From Kitasatospora azatica KCTC 9699 (GTDB lineage Bacteria > Actinomycetota > Actinomycetes > Streptomycetales > Streptomycetaceae), in assembly GCF_000744785.1 (NCBI RefSeq), contig NZ_JQMO01000003.1, positions 1,736,001 to 1,800,000 on the forward strand: DNA of 64,000 nt, written 5' to 3'. The position numbers were made by a program, and so were the translations under genes. Each line of letters begins with the position of its first letter. The stretch's first letter is position 1. This document shows positions 8,901-18,107 of this stretch, one piece after another. A model generated the notes under the pieces. The model had not been told where the DNA came from. It worked only from the letters and a program-made list of their open reading frames with translations, and did no database searches.

Positions 8901-10498
8901 GAGGTGACGGCCAGGCGCTGGGCGCCGGGGCGGCCGGTGACGGTGCCGGCCACCCGGTCCCAGACCAGGCGCGGGCGCAGCTCGGCGAAGGCGTCCGAGG
9001 GGTAGCGGCCGGCCAGCATGTCGAGCACCGAGTCGAAGGCGGACTGCGGCAGGGTGGCGAACGGGGCGGCCCGGCGGACCAGGGTGAGCAGCTCGTCCAC
9101 GTCCCAGCTGTCCAGCGCGGTGATCGCGACCAGCTGCTGGGCCAGTACGTCCAGCGGGTTGCGCGGCACCCGCAGGGCCTCGATCCGCCCGGCCCGCATC
9201 CGCTCGGTGACCACGGCGGACTGCACCAGGTCGCCGCGGTACTTGGGGAAGACCACACCGGTGGAGACCGCGCCGACCTGGTGCCCGGCCCGCCCGACCC
9301 GCTGCAGGCCGGAGGCCACCGAGGGCGGCGACTCGACCTGGACCACCAGGTCGACCGCGCCCATGTCGATGCCCAGCTCCAGGCTGGAGGTGGCGACCAC
9401 GGCGGGCAGCCGGCCGGCCTTGAGCTCCTCCTCGACCAGCGCGCGCTGCTCCTTGGAGACCGATCCGTGGTGCGCCCGGGCCAGCACCTGGGGGGCGCCC
9501 TTGGCGACCCCGGACTCGGCCATCAGCTGGGCCGGGGTGTGGTGCTCGGGCAGAGGCTCGCCGGTGGCGCGTTCGTGCGCGATCTCGTTCAGCCGGTTGC
9601 ACAGGCGCTCGGCCAGGCGGCGGGAGTTGGCGAAGACGATGGTGGAGCGGTGGGCCTGGACCAGGTCGACGATCCGCTCCTCGACATGCGGCCAGATCGA
9701 CGCCTGCTTGGCCGGGTCGTCCGCGGCCGGGGCGGGCGAGAGCTCGGCCAGGTCGGCGACCGGGACCACCACCGAGAGGTCGAACTCCTTGGCGGAGGGC
9801 GGTTGGACGATCGCCGCGCCGCGCTGCGGCGACAGGTAGCGGGCCACCTCCTCGACCGGGCGGACCGTGGCGGACAGGCCGATCCGGCGGGCCGGGCGCT
9901 CCAGCAGCTGGTCCAGCCGCTCCAGGCTGAGTGCCAGGTGGGCGCCGCGCTTGGTGCCGGCCACCGCGTGCACCTCGTCCAGGATCACCGTGTCGATGCC
10001 GCGCAGCGCCTCCCGGGAGGCCGAGGTGAGCAGCAGGAAGAGCGACTCGGGGGTGGTGATCAGGATGTCCGGCGGGTGGCTCTGGAAGCGGCGCCGGTCG
10101 GCGGCCGGGGTGTCGCCCGAGCGGATGCCGACCTGCACCTCGGGTTCGGGCAGGCCGAGCCGGACGGCGGCCTGGCGCAGGCCGGTCAGCGGGGCGCGCA
10201 GGTTGCGCTCGACGTCCACCGCGAGGGCCTTGAGCGGCGAGACGTAGAGCACCCGCAGGCGTTTGCGCGGCTCGGCGGGCGGCGGGGTGCTGCTCAGGTG
10301 GTCCAGCGCGGAGAGGAAGGCGGCGAGCGTCTTGCCGGAGCCGGTGGGGGCCACCACCAGGACGTCGTTCTTCTCGCGCAGGGCGGCCCAGGCGCCGGTC
10401 TGGGCGGTGGTCGGGCCGTCGAAGGCGGCCTCGAACCAGGCCCGGGTGGCCGGTGCGAAGCCGGCCAGGGGATCGGAGGGGAGTCGCTGGTCCGCCAT
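5858..10498 (-). CDS. lhr: ATP-dependent helicase Lhr, long form
   Basis: Lhr is a superfamily 2 DNA helicase; in mycobacteria it is induced by DNA damage and translocates 3' to 5' with preference for DNA:RNA hybrids. This product has 1546 residues, the full actinobacterial length. Walker A is APTGSGKT at residues 50-57, the DEVH box is at 174-177, SAT at 209-211, and motif VI is QRVGRAGH at 399-406. The Lhr core winged-helix region follows, and the second half is the long C-terminal extension with a uracil-glycosylase association known in relatives. It is a single gene on the minus strand, divergent from the subtilase gene, and converges on the small reading frame at 5597. The large plus-strand frame facing it (7379-10597) is a GC-bias shadow. 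Confidence 0.93.
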   Translation of the reverse strand: MADQRLPSDPLAGFAPATRAWFEAAFDGPTTAQTGAWAALREKNDVLVVAPTGSGKTLAAFLSALDHLSSTPPPAEPRKRLRVLYVSPLKALAVDVERNLRAPLTGLRQAAVRLGLPEPEVQVGIRSGDTPAADRRRFQSHPPDILITTPESLFLLLTSASREALRGIDTVILDEVHAVAGTKRGAHLALSLERLDQLLERPARRIGLSATVRPVEEVARYLSPQRGAAIVQPPSAKEFDLSVVVPVADLAELSPAPAADDPAKQASIWPHVEERIVDLVQAHRSTIVFANSRRLAERLCNRLNEIAHERATGEPLPEHHTPAQLMAESGVAKGAPQVLARAHHGSVSKEQRALVEEELKAGRLPAVVATSSLELGIDMGAVDLVVQVESPPSVASGLQRVGRAGHQVGAVSTGVVFPKYRGDLVQSAVVTERMRAGRIEALRVPRNPLDVLAQQLVAITALDSWDVDELLTLVRRAAPFATLPQSAFDSVLDMLAGRYPSDAFAELRPRLVWDRVAGTVTGRPGAQRLAVTSGGTIPDRGLFGVFIAGADPKKGGGRVGELDEEMVYESRVGDVFTLGTSSWRIQEITHDKVLVTPAPGVPGRLPFWKGDSLGRPLELGRALGAFVRELGGLPEPEARQRLLAAGLDDWAAGNLLGYLTEQRQAAGHLPDDRTIVVERFRDELGDWRIVIHSPFGAQVHAPWALALGARLRERHGLDPQVMHGDDGIVLRLPDADLLDFPSPDAPAADEAPVGADAVLFDPGEVEQLVTDQVGGSALFASRFRECAGRALLLPRRSPGKRTPLWQQRQRAAQLLEVASEFGSFPIVLEAVRECLQDVFDLPGLVELMRDLESRAVRLVEVTTPEPSPFARSLLFGYVAQYLYEGDSPLAERRAAALALDSRLLAELLGQAELRELIDPAVLAELEAELQRLTPERRVKDIEGVADALRLLGPLSTEELVLRGAEPGWVVELQATRRAILVRIAGEQRWAAIEDAGRLSDALGTPLPVGIPEAFTEPVKDPLGDLLARFARTNGPFTAQHAAARFGLGTAVVTGTLQRLTASGRLVQGEFRPVEAGGTGEVEWCDAETLRRLRRRSLAALRQEVEAVPPRALAAFLPQWQHLSGHQLRGEDGLFRVVEQLQGAVLPASALERLILPARLSDYQSGLLDQLMSEGEIGWTGAGALPGKDGWISLHLGEAADLVRPDALPFTPTPLHEALLAPLAGGYGLYFRDLCAQVMDTPEPEIVAALWDLVWAGRITNDTLGPVRALLGSGRTAGSTAHRAPKSVPRGRYSGLTRTPARRNDPTTAGRWSLLPEPAEPTARAAAQAQVLLDRHGVLTRGTVQAERIQGGFAAVYRVLSAFEERGRARRGYLVEGLGGAQFALDGAVDRLRSINGRLERDRGADWPERAPEPAGSGAQPQAQLLAAADPANAYGAALPWPEPPGEQSSAHRPGRKAGALVVLVDGELVLYLERGGKSLLCWAEQAGQEQPLQAAVRALVEAVRRGLLSGLTVERANGEPALGSALGAVLETAGFHATPRGLRLRG

Positions 10499-10674
10499 GC
10501 CCCCATGGTGCCGGGTGGCACTGACAGGGCGGGCAGGCGCGGTCGAAGAGGTGCGGCCGGATGGCGGCGGGCTGACCTCTCAAAAATGGTCAAATAGGAC
10601 ATTTCGCTCATAGGGTGAGGCCTTGGTTCCCCCTGGAACATCCCCCGGAACACCCCCTGGAGCGGAGGAGCGCG

Positions 10675-12261
10675 ATGGCCGAGGTGCGGCTGGTCTCCCG
10701 CCGTCGCCGCCGGGCGCTGGTGCTGCGCAGCTCCCCGGCGGTGGTCGCCGCGGCGCTGCTGCTCGGCGGCGCGCTGCCGTACATGGCCGGCGGATCGCAG
10801 GCCTACCTCAGCTACCTGGTGCTGGCCGACCGGACCGACGCCCAGGGCGCGGCCCTCGCCGACTCCGCCGTCCGCGCGGCCGGCGGTCGGGTGGTGCAGG
10901 ACTACCCCCAGGTCGGCATGGTCCTTGCGTACGCGGCCGACGGCGGCTTCGCGACCCGGCTGCGCGGCCGCCCCGGGATCGCCGCCGTCGGCGCCACCCG
11001 CACCGCCGCCGTGCCCGGTCCGCCCGGCGCGCTGGCCGGAGCCGGGGACTTCCACCGGCCGGCCGCCGCGGACGCGGTGGAGGGGGACAGCACGCCCACC
11101 GTCCCGGACCCCGGCGAACACGGGGGCTGGAACCTGGCGATGATGGGCGCCGATCCGACCGCCCCGGACGTCGGCTCGCTGCTCGCCGCGCCCGGCTCGG
11201 CCCCCGCGCCCGGTGCGACCGCCGTACCCGGCTCGGCGCCGGCGTCCGTTCAGGCCGCCACGTCCGCGCCGCCGGAAACGCCGCCGCGCAACTCCGCGCA
11301 GCGGGAGTCGGCGCTGCGTCAGGTACTGGTCGCGGTGCTGGACTCCGGGGTCGACGACACCCATCCCGACCTGCGCGACGCGGTGAGCCCGGCCGACTCG
11401 GTCTCCTGCGCCGACGGACGCCCGGACGCCCGGTACGGCGCCTGGCGCCCCGACCCGGGGGTCGCCGAGAGCGGCCACGGCACCCATGTGGCCGGCCTGA
11501 TCGGCGCGGCCAGGGACGGCCACGGCGTGGTCGGGACCGCGCCGGGGGTGCGGATCGCCGCGGTGCGGCTGCTCGGGCCGCTCGGCCAGTACTACCCGGA
11601 GAACATCGTCTGCGGCTTGCTCTGGGCCGCCGACCACGGCGCGGTGGCGGTCAACGACAGCTACTTCGCCGATCCCTGGAAGTACAACTGCCCGCAGGAC
11701 CCGGACCAGGGGGCGATGGTCCAGGCGGTCGGCCGGGCGGTGGCCTACGCCCAGCGCCGCGCCCTGGTGGTCGCCTCGGCGGGCAACGACGCCCAGGACC
11801 TGACCGGCCCGCGGACCGACCAGCGCAGTCCGAACGACCGGCTCTCCGGCCCGGCCGAAGACCGCCGACTCGGCGCCGAGTGCATCCGGCTGCCCGGCGA
11901 GCTGCCGGGCGTGGTCTCGGTCAGCGCGGTGACCCGCAGCGGCGCCGTCGCCGACTACTCGAACTTCGGCGACGGCCGGATCACCCTGGCGGCGCCCGGC
12001 GGCGACCCCGACGGCGGGCCCGACGAGGCGATCGTCTCGGACTGGCCGGGCGGACGCTACGCCGCGCTGGCCGGCACCTCGATGAGCGCCGCCCAGGTGA
12101 CCGGAGCGATCGCGGTGGCCGCCGCGCTGCACGCCGACTGGGGGCCGGACCGGCTGCGCGAGCTGCTGCTCGCGCAGGCCCGGGCGAACTGCCCGGTCGG
12201 CCCCGGCCGGTGCCGCGACCGCAGCACGTACGGTGCCGGGATCGTCGCACTGCCGCGCTGA
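10675..12261 (+). CDS. S8 family serine peptidase (subtilase), exported or membrane anchored
   Basis: This subtilisin-type protease has 528 residues. A basic N-terminus and hydrophobic stretch at about residues 14-40 suggest export or a membrane anchor. Residues about 45-110 look like an I9-type propeptide (SYLVLADRTDAQGAALADSA). The catalytic triad is complete: Asp223 in VAVLDSGVDDTHPD, His268 in ESGHGTHVAG and Ser469 in LAGTSMSAAQ, with the oxyanion Asn371 in VVASAGND. A Pro/Ala-rich linker at about 160-210 separates propeptide and catalytic domain. ATG 10675 is preferred because CGGAGGAG precedes it; the frame opens earlier at 10615. Target proteins are unknown. It resembles mycosin-like subtilases but no type VII secretion gene is nearby. 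Confidence 0.88.
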   Translation: MAEVRLVSRRRRRALVLRSSPAVVAAALLLGGALPYMAGGSQAYLSYLVLADRTDAQGAALADSAVRAAGGRVVQDYPQVGMVLAYAADGGFATRLRGRPGIAAVGATRTAAVPGPPGALAGAGDFHRPAAADAVEGDSTPTVPDPGEHGGWNLAMMGADPTAPDVGSLLAAPGSAPAPGATAVPGSAPASVQAATSAPPETPPRNSAQRESALRQVLVAVLDSGVDDTHPDLRDAVSPADSVSCADGRPDARYGAWRPDPGVAESGHGTHVAGLIGAARDGHGVVGTAPGVRIAAVRLLGPLGQYYPENIVCGLLWAADHGAVAVNDSYFADPWKYNCPQDPDQGAMVQAVGRAVAYAQRRALVVASAGNDAQDLTGPRTDQRSPNDRLSGPAEDRRLGAECIRLPGELPGVVSVSAVTRSGAVADYSNFGDGRITLAAPGGDPDGGPDEAIVSDWPGGRYAALAGTSMSAAQVTGAIAVAAALHADWGPDRLRELLLAQARANCPVGPGRCRDRSTYGAGIVALPR

Positions 12262-12306
12262 GGCGCATGGCCTCAGCCACGGGCACGGCCGCGCCGAGGG
12301 CTCCGG

Positions 12307-12319
12307 AATACTGGGGCGC
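12307..12319 (+). promoter_or_regulatory. Candidate leaderless promoter (-10) for the DUF3046 gene
   Basis: AATACT at 12307-12312 is followed by seven bases and the ATG at 12320, with no Shine-Dalgarno site. It fits the spacing seen at other leaderless starts in this window, although the first base of the hexamer is not the usual T. Confidence 0.4.
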
Positions 12320-12514
12320 ATGAGGCTGACCGAGTTCTGGGGACGGATGGACGAGCACTTCGGTGCGGGGTACGCGCGGTCCTTCGCGCACGACCACGTG
12401 ATGAGCGAGCTCGGCGGCCGGACGGTGCAGCAGGCGCTGGACGCCGGCTGGGAGGCCAAGGACGTGTGGCGGGTGGTCTGCCAGGTCATGGGAGTGCCGG
12501 CCCGGCTGCGCTGA
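12320..12514 (+). CDS. DUF3046 family protein
   Basis: This 64-residue protein (MRLTEFWGRMDEHFGAGYAR at its start) matches the DUF3046 family, found almost only in actinobacteria and nearly always just upstream of recA, as here. Its function is unknown. It contains the conserved core HDHVMSELGGRTVQQALDAG and ends WRVVCQVMGVPARLR. The start was set at ATG 12320, the family start; the frame opens further upstream but without homologous sequence. It ends 182 bases before recA and probably does not share the damage-inducible recA promoters that lie in that gap. Confidence 0.88.
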   Translation: MRLTEFWGRMDEHFGAGYARSFAHDHVMSELGGRTVQQALDAGWEAKDVWRVVCQVMGVPARLR

Positions 12515-12562
12515 GCGGCGACCCCGCTGCGGTTCCCACCGGGCGCGGATGCGAACATTGAA

Positions 12563-12578
12563 TCGAACTGATGTTCCC
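12563..12578 (+). promoter_or_regulatory. LexA binding site (SOS box) upstream of recA
   Basis: TCGAAC-TGAT-GTTCCC matches the actinobacterial and Bacillus-type LexA consensus TCGAAC-N4-GTTCGA at 10 of 12 fixed positions. A possible -35 (TTGAAT, 12558-12563) and -10 (TATACT, 12579-12584) surround it, so bound LexA would block the promoter. The spacer of 15 bases is short. Confidence 0.8.
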
Positions 12579-12629
12579 TATACTGGTTTCCCGGCGAGTT
12601 TTCCACAGGCTGAGCCCGTCCGGGGCCGA

Positions 12630-12652
12630 TTGTCGGTGGGACGCGCTAGCGT
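12630..12652 (+). promoter_or_regulatory. RecA-NDp (PafBC-type) damage promoter of recA
   Basis: TTGTCGGTG at 12630-12638, eight bases, then TAGCGT at 12647-12652 matches exactly the published LexA-independent actinobacterial damage promoter TTGTCRGTG-N8-TANNNT, which in mycobacteria is activated by PafBC. Transcription would start near 12660, giving a short leader before the recA ATG at 12697. Confidence 0.82.
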
Positions 12653-12696
12653 CGAGGACGATGAAGCGCACAGCACAGAACCCGAGGGTGGAAGCC

Positions 12697-13818
<1,122 letters not shown>

Positions 13819-13825
13819 GCAGCAC

Positions 13826-14743
13826 ATGAGCGCTGACAGGGGTTCGGGCGGGGGGGAGCGCCCGGACTGGGTGGTCGATGTCAAGGGCGAGGAGGAGGGG
13901 GAGCGCCCGGATTGGGTCGTGGACGCGAGGGGCTCGGCCGCAGGGGGGCCGGGCGCCGGCGGTCCAGCCGCGAGCAGCACAGGCGCGAGCAGTTTGCGGG
14001 CGAGCAGTTCGGGCGCGAGCAGTTTGCGGGCGGGCAGCCCAGCCGTGAGCAGTTCGGGCGCGGGCAGTTCGGGTGGTGGGGAGCGCACGGACTGGGTGGC
14101 GGAGGCGGAGCGCGAGCTGGCCGAGGCCTCCGCGCGCCCGCGGGCGCGGCGGTCCCGCCGGTCGGGTGGTGAGCGGGAGCAGCGCGCGCCCCGGGGGGAG
14201 CGTCGCGCCCGGGCAGCCGAGTCCGAGCCGCCCGCCGATCCGGCCACCCGGGCCCGGGACATCTGCCTGCGTCTACTCACCGGCACACCGCGCACCCGCA
14301 AGCAACTCGCCGACGCCCTGCGCAAGCGGGAGATCCCGGACGAGGTCGCCGAGGAGGTGCTCTCCCGTTTCGAGGAGGTCGGCCTGATCGACGACGCCGC
14401 CTTCGCCGCCGCCTGGGTGGAGTCCCGGCACGCCGGGCGCGGCCTGGCCCGTCGGGCGCTGGCCCAGGAGCTGCGCACCCGGGGGGTGGACGGCACCCTG
14501 GTCGAGGAGGCCGTGGCCCAGCTCGACCCGGACGAGGAGGCCGCCACCGCGCGCACTCTGGTGGACCGCAAGCTGCGGGCCACCACCGGCCTGGAGCGGC
14601 AGGCCCGGCTGCGCCGGCTGGTGGGCATGCTGGCCCGCCGCGGCTACCCCGAGGGTCTCGCCTTCCGGGTGGTGCGCGAGGCGCTGGACGCCGAGGGCGA
14701 GAGCACCGAGGAGTTGGAGGACTGGTCGCTCGGCTCGGAGTGA
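13826..14743 (+). CDS. recX: Regulatory protein RecX with a long repetitive N-terminal extension
   Basis: RecX limits RecA filament activity. The RecX domain, made of three-helix repeats, occupies the last 160 or so residues of this 305-residue product (ARDICLRLLTGTPRTRKQLA, LIDDAAFAAAWVESR, RLVGMLARRGYPEGLAFRVV). The first 140 or so residues are an unusual low-complexity extension containing three copies of a GERxDWV motif (GERPDWVVD, GERPDWVVD, GERTDWVAE) and a run of ASSSGASSLRA-type repeats, followed by an Arg-rich stretch. ATG 13826 is seven bases after the recA stop, and no nearby start with a better ribosome-binding site is visible. The two genes are almost certainly co-transcribed. 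Confidence 0.92.
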   Translation: MSADRGSGGGERPDWVVDVKGEEEGERPDWVVDARGSAAGGPGAGGPAASSTGASSLRASSSGASSLRAGSPAVSSSGAGSSGGGERTDWVAEAERELAEASARPRARRSRRSGGEREQRAPRGERRARAAESEPPADPATRARDICLRLLTGTPRTRKQLADALRKREIPDEVAEEVLSRFEEVGLIDDAAFAAAWVESRHAGRGLARRALAQELRTRGVDGTLVEEAVAQLDPDEEAATARTLVDRKLRATTGLERQARLRRLVGMLARRGYPEGLAFRVVREALDAEGESTEELEDWSLGSE

Positions 14744-14779
14744 CGCCCGGTCGGCTTCTGACCGTACGTCAGTCGGGCG
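14744..14779. terminator. Hairpin between convergent recX and FAD monooxygenase genes
   Basis: Two nested stems, CGCCCG (14744-14749) with CGGGCG (14774-14779) and CTGAC (14758-14762) with GTCAG (14768-14772), lie just after the recX stop. It has no T-run, as is usual in Streptomyces, and could serve both strands. Confidence 0.5.
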
Positions 14780-14799
14780 GCCGTCGGTGAGGCGGTGCG

Positions 14800-16488
14800 T
14801 CAGGCCGACTGCTCGGCGCCCGCCAGTGGCGCCGGCCCGCCGCGGGCGCGGTCGGCCAGGGCCTGGAGGTCCTCGGCCCGGGCGCCCTGGGTGACCCCGA
14901 CCAGGTGGCCGTCCGGGCGGATCAGCAGCACGGTGTGCGGGCCGGCCCCCGGGTACTCCTCGGTGACCAGCACCTCGGCCGGCACCGGGAGCGCCGCCGC
15001 CACCTCCGCCAGCCGGGGCATCAACCCGGCGCCCATCCACCGCTCGGCCGACCAGACCGCCGTCCCCGGTGCCACCAGCAGCAACAGGAAGGTGGCGCCG
15101 AGTCGGGCGTAGAGCTGGTCCGGCACCCCCTCGGTGGTGACCACCGAGACATCCGGCACCAGCACCCCGGGGGCGGTGGCGGGCAGGCTCTCGGTCAGTG
15201 CCGTCCCGCGCCCGGGCCCACGCTGGGCGGGTACCCCGGAGGGCGCTGCCGGGTAGGCCGGTGCACCGCCGAACCGCCCGGTGCCGAGCAGCCCGTCGGC
15301 GAGCAGCGGCGCGTGCTTGCGGAAGGAGCCGGTGAGCAGCGAGCGCCTGGTCTGCTGCCAGCCGCGCAGCGGTCGCAGCAGCGGCATCGTCTGGTCCACC
15401 GCGCGCAGCCGGGCACCGACCGCTCCGCGCCGCTCCGCCTCGTAGCCGTCCAGCAGCGAGCCGCCCGGTTGCGGACCGCCCGCGTGCAGGTGCCAGGCGA
15501 CGGCGAGCCGCCAGGCCAGGTTGTCCACGTCGCGCAGCCCGTCCGCCAGGTTCTGCATGCCGAGCGCCCCGTGCAGGTGGGCGGCGTCCCCGGCGAGGAA
15601 GCAGCGGCCGTTGCGGAAGCGGGCGGCCAGCCGCTGCTGGGCGGTGTGGTCGGCGGCCGCCAGCAGCTCGTAGCGCGGCAGTTGGCCGCACCAGCCGGTC
15701 AGGGTGGATTTCACCCGGGTGAGCAGGGTGTCTCCGGTGACCAGGCCCGGCCAGGTGGCGTGCGGGTCGACCGGTTCGCTGGGTGCGGGACGTCCCGGCG
15801 GCAGTCGCCAGTCCAGTCGCCACAGCCCGTCCGGCAGCGGCCGGGCCGAGGCCTCGCGGTCCCCGCGCCACGGCGGTTCGCGGTGCAGCCGGGCCTCGCC
15901 GGGAAACGGCAGGTCGACCCGGACGGTGGCGATCGCGTGCCGGTCCACGGCCGGCCGCCCGGGGAACCGGATCCCCAGTAGCTTGCGCACCGAGGAGCGC
16001 GCGCCGTCGCAGCCCACCAGCTGGCTGGCCCGCCACCAGGTGTCGGACCCGTCCTGCGGGTGCCGGCTGCGCACGCTGACCCCGTCCCGGTCCTGGTCGA
16101 TCTCCTCGACCCGGGCGTGCGGCACCAGTTGGACCAACGGTGTGGCGGTGGCCGCGTCCCGCAGCCCGCGCTGCAGCCGGTGCTGCGGCAGGTGGAGCAC
16201 CGGATGGTCGGTCAGGTCGAGGTTCAGCACCTCCTGGCGGCGCCGCCAGACGGTCAGCCGGTCCCAGCGCGCGGCGTCCGAGGCGGCCCGCAGGTAGCCC
16301 AGCCGCTCCAGGAAGGCGGTGCTCTCCGCGCCGAGCACAGCACTGCGCGGTCCCTCGGGGCAGACCCCGTTGCCCTGGTCCAGGACGATGCTCGGCACCT
16401 CGTGCCGGGCCAGCGCCAGGGCCATCGCGAGCCCGACCGGCCCGGCCCCGACCACGATCACCGGGTCCACGAACGGCCCCCACAGCAT
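14800..16488 (-). CDS. FAD-dependent aromatic-ring monooxygenase family protein (PHBH fold)
   Basis: The 562-residue product belongs to the p-hydroxybenzoate hydroxylase-type flavoprotein monooxygenases that hydroxylate phenolic rings or polyketides with NAD(P)H and oxygen. It has the N-terminal dinucleotide motif GAGPVGLAMALALARHEVP, the second motif CDGARSSVRKLLG and the FAD-ribityl motif FLAGDAAHLHGALGMQNLADG. A thioredoxin-like C-terminal domain (from about residue 430) resembles MhpA and PgaE-type enzymes. The gene is on the same strand as, and 98 bases downstream of, gluD, but no other catabolic or biosynthetic genes are near, so its substrate cannot be told from context. Confidence 0.82.
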   Translation of the reverse strand: MLWGPFVDPVIVVGAGPVGLAMALALARHEVPSIVLDQGNGVCPEGPRSAVLGAESTAFLERLGYLRAASDAARWDRLTVWRRRQEVLNLDLTDHPVLHLPQHRLQRGLRDAATATPLVQLVPHARVEEIDQDRDGVSVRSRHPQDGSDTWWRASQLVGCDGARSSVRKLLGIRFPGRPAVDRHAIATVRVDLPFPGEARLHREPPWRGDREASARPLPDGLWRLDWRLPPGRPAPSEPVDPHATWPGLVTGDTLLTRVKSTLTGWCGQLPRYELLAAADHTAQQRLAARFRNGRCFLAGDAAHLHGALGMQNLADGLRDVDNLAWRLAVAWHLHAGGPQPGGSLLDGYEAERRGAVGARLRAVDQTMPLLRPLRGWQQTRRSLLTGSFRKHAPLLADGLLGTGRFGGAPAYPAAPSGVPAQRGPGRGTALTESLPATAPGVLVPDVSVVTTEGVPDQLYARLGATFLLLLVAPGTAVWSAERWMGAGLMPRLAEVAAALPVPAEVLVTEEYPGAGPHTVLLIRPDGHLVGVTQGARAEDLQALADRARGGPAPLAGAEQSA

Positions 16489-16586
16489 GCGTCAGCGGGC
16501 ATCGACAGGTGGCTCGAGGGGCGGGCGGCGGTGCAGGTCCCGGGTGGTGTCACGAAGAGCAATGCAACAGATCACCTGGGTGTCCG

Positions 16587-17423
16587 TCAAGCAGCGGCCG
16601 GTGTGCGCCGGTTCGAGCCGCGGCGCCCACGCGACTCGATCCAGCGGGCGAGCGCGGTCAGCGCGAGGCAGAGGAGGATGTAGATCGGTGCGATCACCAG
16701 GACCACGGGGATGTAGGGGTAGCCGTGCGGGGTGCTGGTCGTGTTGGCGATCAGCTTTCCGATGTAGAGCAGCTCGGTGTAGGTAATCAGGAAGCCCAGC
16801 GAGGTGTCCTTGAGGGTGACCACCAACTGGCCGATCATGGCCGGCAGCATCGAGCGGACCGCTTGCGGCACCAGGATGGTCATCATCACCTGGCTCTTGC
16901 GCAGCCCCAGCGCGTAGGCCGCCTCGCGCTGCCCGCGCGGTACCGCCTCGATGCCGCTGCGGATGATCTCGGCCTGCACCGCGCCGTTGTACAGGGTCAG
17001 CCCGAGCACCAGCGCGTAGAGCGGCTGGTCGCTGAAGACCGCCTGGTAGAGCGCGAAGATCATGATCAGCAGGGGCATCGCCCGGAAGAACTCGATCACC
17101 GAGCCGGCCGCCCAACGCAGCGGCTTGTGGTCGGAGAGCCGGCCGGTGGCCAGCAGGGTGCCGAGCAGCAGCGAGAAGCCGGCGGCCAGCCCGAAGGCGG
17201 TCAGGGTGTCCCGCACCCCGTCCAGGATCCGCTGCTGCACGGCGGTGTACTCGAACGGGGACCACATCGCCGCGTCGAACTGTCCGTTCGAGGCCAGCTG
17301 GTCGTAGACGTACCAGAGCAGCCCCGCGATGGCGACCAGCGAGAGTGCGCCGAACAGCCGGTACCGGGCCCGGGTGCGCGGACCGGGAACCTCGTAGAGA
17401 ACGCTCGCTGCCCTGCTGCTCAT
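16587..17423 (-). CDS. gluD: Glutamate ABC transporter permease GluD
   Basis: One of two membrane subunits of a polar amino-acid importer. The 278-residue product has a hydrophobic segment near residues 22-42, then an HisMQ-type permease domain with the EAA loop (SGIEAVPRGQREAAYALGL) that docks on the ATPase. Its ATG overlaps the gluC stop (ATGA on the minus strand), which sets the start; the open frame runs further back to 17906 inside gluC. The order A-B-C-D matches the glutamate uptake system of Corynebacterium and the Streptomyces region beside recA. Substrate is inferred from that synteny. Confidence 0.88.
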   Translation of the reverse strand: MSSRAASVLYEVPGPRTRARYRLFGALSLVAIAGLLWYVYDQLASNGQFDAAMWSPFEYTAVQQRILDGVRDTLTAFGLAAGFSLLLGTLLATGRLSDHKPLRWAAGSVIEFFRAMPLLIMIFALYQAVFSDQPLYALVLGLTLYNGAVQAEIIRSGIEAVPRGQREAAYALGLRKSQVMMTILVPQAVRSMLPAMIGQLVVTLKDTSLGFLITYTELLYIGKLIANTTSTPHGYPYIPVVLVIAPIYILLCLALTALARWIESRGRRGSNRRTPAAA

Positions 17424-18070
17424 GCGGCCACCGCCAGCTTGCGCTCCAGCGTGCGGAAGGCCAGCCCCACGGCCGCGCTGATGCACAGGTAGGCGAGCGC
17501 GATCCAGAAGAAGATGGCGAAGATGGCGTAACCCCGTTCGGAGAGCGTCTGCTGCAGGCTGAGGAGCTCGGCGACGTTGAAGGCGCCGGCGATCGCCGAG
17601 TTCCTGGGCAGCGCGATGAAGACGCTGCTCATCGGGCCGAGTACGGCGCGTCCGGCCTGCGGCAGCACGATCAGGGTCAGGGTCTGACTGAACGTCATCC
17701 CCAGGCTGCGGGCGGCCTCGGCCTGACCGATCGGGATGGTGTTGATCCCCGCACGCAGGACCTCGCAGACGAAGCTGGCGGTGTAGCAGCCCAGTGCCAC
17801 CGCCGCGCACAGGAATGCCGGCAGGTGCACGTCCACCCGGGGCAGGCCGAAGGTGACCGCGAAGAAGAGCAGGGTGAGCGGGGTGTTGCGGAAGACTCCG
17901 ATCCACACGGTCCCGAAGGCCCGCAGCACCGGCACCGGGGAGACCCGGCAGGCCGCCAGCAGGGTGCCGAGGACGATGGCGAGCAGCGCGCTCGCCGCGC
18001 TCAACTCGATGGTCTGGACGAACGCGTGCCAGAACAACGAGAAGTTGTGATCCTCGAACAATATGCCCAT
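17420..18070 (-). CDS. gluC: Glutamate ABC transporter permease GluC
   Basis: This 216-residue inner-membrane permease has about five hydrophobic segments and the amino-acid permease EAA motif (AGINTIPIGQAEAARSLGM). It pairs with GluD to form the translocation path. It lies 37 bases after gluB and its stop overlaps the gluD start, so the four glu genes form one transcript read leftwards from about 19.8 kb. Substrate assignment rests on operon order, not on residues seen in this subunit. Confidence 0.88.
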   Translation of the reverse strand: MGILFEDHNFSLFWHAFVQTIELSAASALLAIVLGTLLAACRVSPVPVLRAFGTVWIGVFRNTPLTLLFFAVTFGLPRVDVHLPAFLCAAVALGCYTASFVCEVLRAGINTIPIGQAEAARSLGMTFSQTLTLIVLPQAGRAVLGPMSSVFIALPRNSAIAGAFNVAELLSLQQTLSERGYAIFAIFFWIALAYLCISAAVGLAFRTLERKLAVAA

Positions 18071-18107
18071 GCCGGCGGCCTTCCCCTAACTCGCTCGTGA
18101 CGTCCGG

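Noticed and set aside
7379..10597. A 1072-residue plus-strand open frame facing lhr
   Set aside because: It is antisense to a clear Lhr helicase, is composed of Gly/Ala/Arg/Gln-rich sequence with no domain, and is a typical shadow of third-position GC bias.
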